A stretch of DNA of 23,953 nt, from IMG/VR virus record IMGVR_UViG_3300003324_000042, positions 1 to 23,953 of that record; one strand, written 5' to 3'. The first letter of the stretch is position 1; the number at the start of each line of letters is the position of its first letter. The position numbers and the translations under genes are program-made. The notes below the pieces were generated by a model. That model had not been told where the DNA came from, searched no databases, and saw only the letters and a program-made list of their open reading frames with translations. Of the stretch, positions 23,702 through 23,953 are shown one piece after another. Source of the stretch: a virus.

Positions 23702-23728
23702 AGGGCCGTCCAATAGGGCGGTCCTTTT
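23702..23728 (+). terminator. Intrinsic terminator of the rightward operon
   Basis: AGGGCCGTCC pairs with GGGCGGTCCT over 10 bp, with two G-T wobbles, around an AATA loop, followed directly by a T run (TTTTCT). It lies 14 bases after the Lsr2-like gene stop. Confidence 0.85.
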
Positions 23729-23751
23729 CTATGCCCAAAATCGCCTAGAAT
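23725..23751 (+). promoter_or_regulatory. Weak promoter candidate after the terminator
   Basis: TAGAAT (23746-23751) is preceded by ATGCCC (23731-23736), the same two elements found in the rightward promoter at 22314-22341, with a spacing one base shorter. The -35-like TTTTCT lies in the terminator T run. It could drive the gene beginning near 23920. The match is partial and the -35 poor. Confidence 0.3.
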
Positions 23752-23830
23752 AAACCGGGTGGAGCTAAGTAAGCAGGTCGCCTCATATTAAGTTATGCAT
23801 ATAGGGCCACCGGCCCGTCCTCTATCAATA

Positions 23831-23850
23831 TGCTTTCCCACAGAAAAGCA
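23831..23850. repeat. TCCCACAG repeat copy inside a 6-bp dyad
   Basis: TGCTTT and AAAGCA form a perfect dyad around CCCACAGA. This is the only intergenic copy of an octamer found 11 times in the window. The hairpin GGGCC-ACC-GGCCC lies just before it at 23804-23816. Confidence 0.5.
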
Positions 23851-23919
23851 ATAAGCACCCAAATACCCAGCATCGGAATAAATACGCGTGGTACATGCAG
23901 ATTGAATAGGGATATGTTT

Positions 23920-23953
23920 ATGGCAGGTCGGGCGGTTACATACCGAAAATACC
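23920..23953 (+). CDS. Probable start of another rightward gene (partial)
   Basis: ATG at 23920 with AGGGA seven to eight bases upstream, open to the window edge (MAGRAVTYRKY). The same frame is open back to an ATG at 23830, but that start has no ribosome site. Only 11 codons are visible, so no function can be given. Confidence 0.4.
   Translation, partial: MAGRAVTYRKY

Noticed and set aside
1-23953. tRNA genes, CRISPR arrays and insertion sequences
   Set aside because: I saw no cloverleaf-like sequence, no regularly spaced repeats and no transposase-like frame with terminal repeats. The packed gene order leaves no room for them except at 22062-22446 and after 23689.

Overview
The window looks like a piece of a double-stranded DNA tailed phage of short-tailed (podovirus) build, most likely infecting an actinobacterium. 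It carries a nearly complete virion-morphogenesis operon: small and large terminase, portal, scaffold, major capsid protein, head-tail adaptor, a tail-nozzle-like protein, internal/ejection-type proteins, and a lysis cassette with an amidase endolysin. I see no tape-measure or major tail-tube gene between the capsid and the internal proteins, which argues for a podovirus. The actinobacterial assignment is inference. It rests on an Lsr2-like C-terminal DNA-binding domain in a right-hand gene and on several tiny proteins of kinds I associate with actinophages (65-aa coiled coil beside the lysis genes, 72-aa Gly/Pro-rich protein before the internal proteins, 25-aa single-helix membrane peptide). 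Base composition is only moderately GC-rich by eye.

Layout. From 22061 down to 1, all genes lie on the minus strand, packed with TAATG-type stop/start overlaps and short gaps. In order of transcription (right to left) they are: double-HTH regulator, 25-aa membrane peptide, single-zinc-site-like protein, small terminase, two fibre-like proteins, small membrane protein, large terminase, three small accessory proteins, portal, scaffold, major capsid protein, a strong intergenic hairpin, a beta-rich 188-aa protein, three small membrane/coiled-coil proteins, endolysin, an unlisted 48-aa membrane protein, a 158-aa protein, adaptor, nozzle, a 72-aa protein, two internal-virion-type proteins, and a giant open frame of at least 1468 codons that runs off the left edge.

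The divergent intergenic region 22062-22446 holds a sigma70-like leftward promoter, a pair of 10-bp palindromes 23 bp apart (candidate operators), an AT-rich stretch, and a rightward extended -10 promoter inside a dyad. To the right, 22447-23688 is a short plus-strand operon of two small unknown proteins followed, after its own promoter, by the Lsr2-like gene. A clear intrinsic terminator follows at 23702-23728. The last 220 bases are mostly noncoding and end with the probable start of another plus-strand gene.

How the parts work together. The leftward operon makes the particle and lyses the cell, and it is headed by a DNA-binding regulator. The rightward genes look like early or regulatory functions. 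The most unusual signals are (1) an octamer, TCCCACAG, found 11 times and mostly in one orientation, (2) three promoters that share a TATACCA box at the same distance from the -35 element, (3) the giant left-edge gene, and (4) several small genes that simple gene calling would miss or mis-start.
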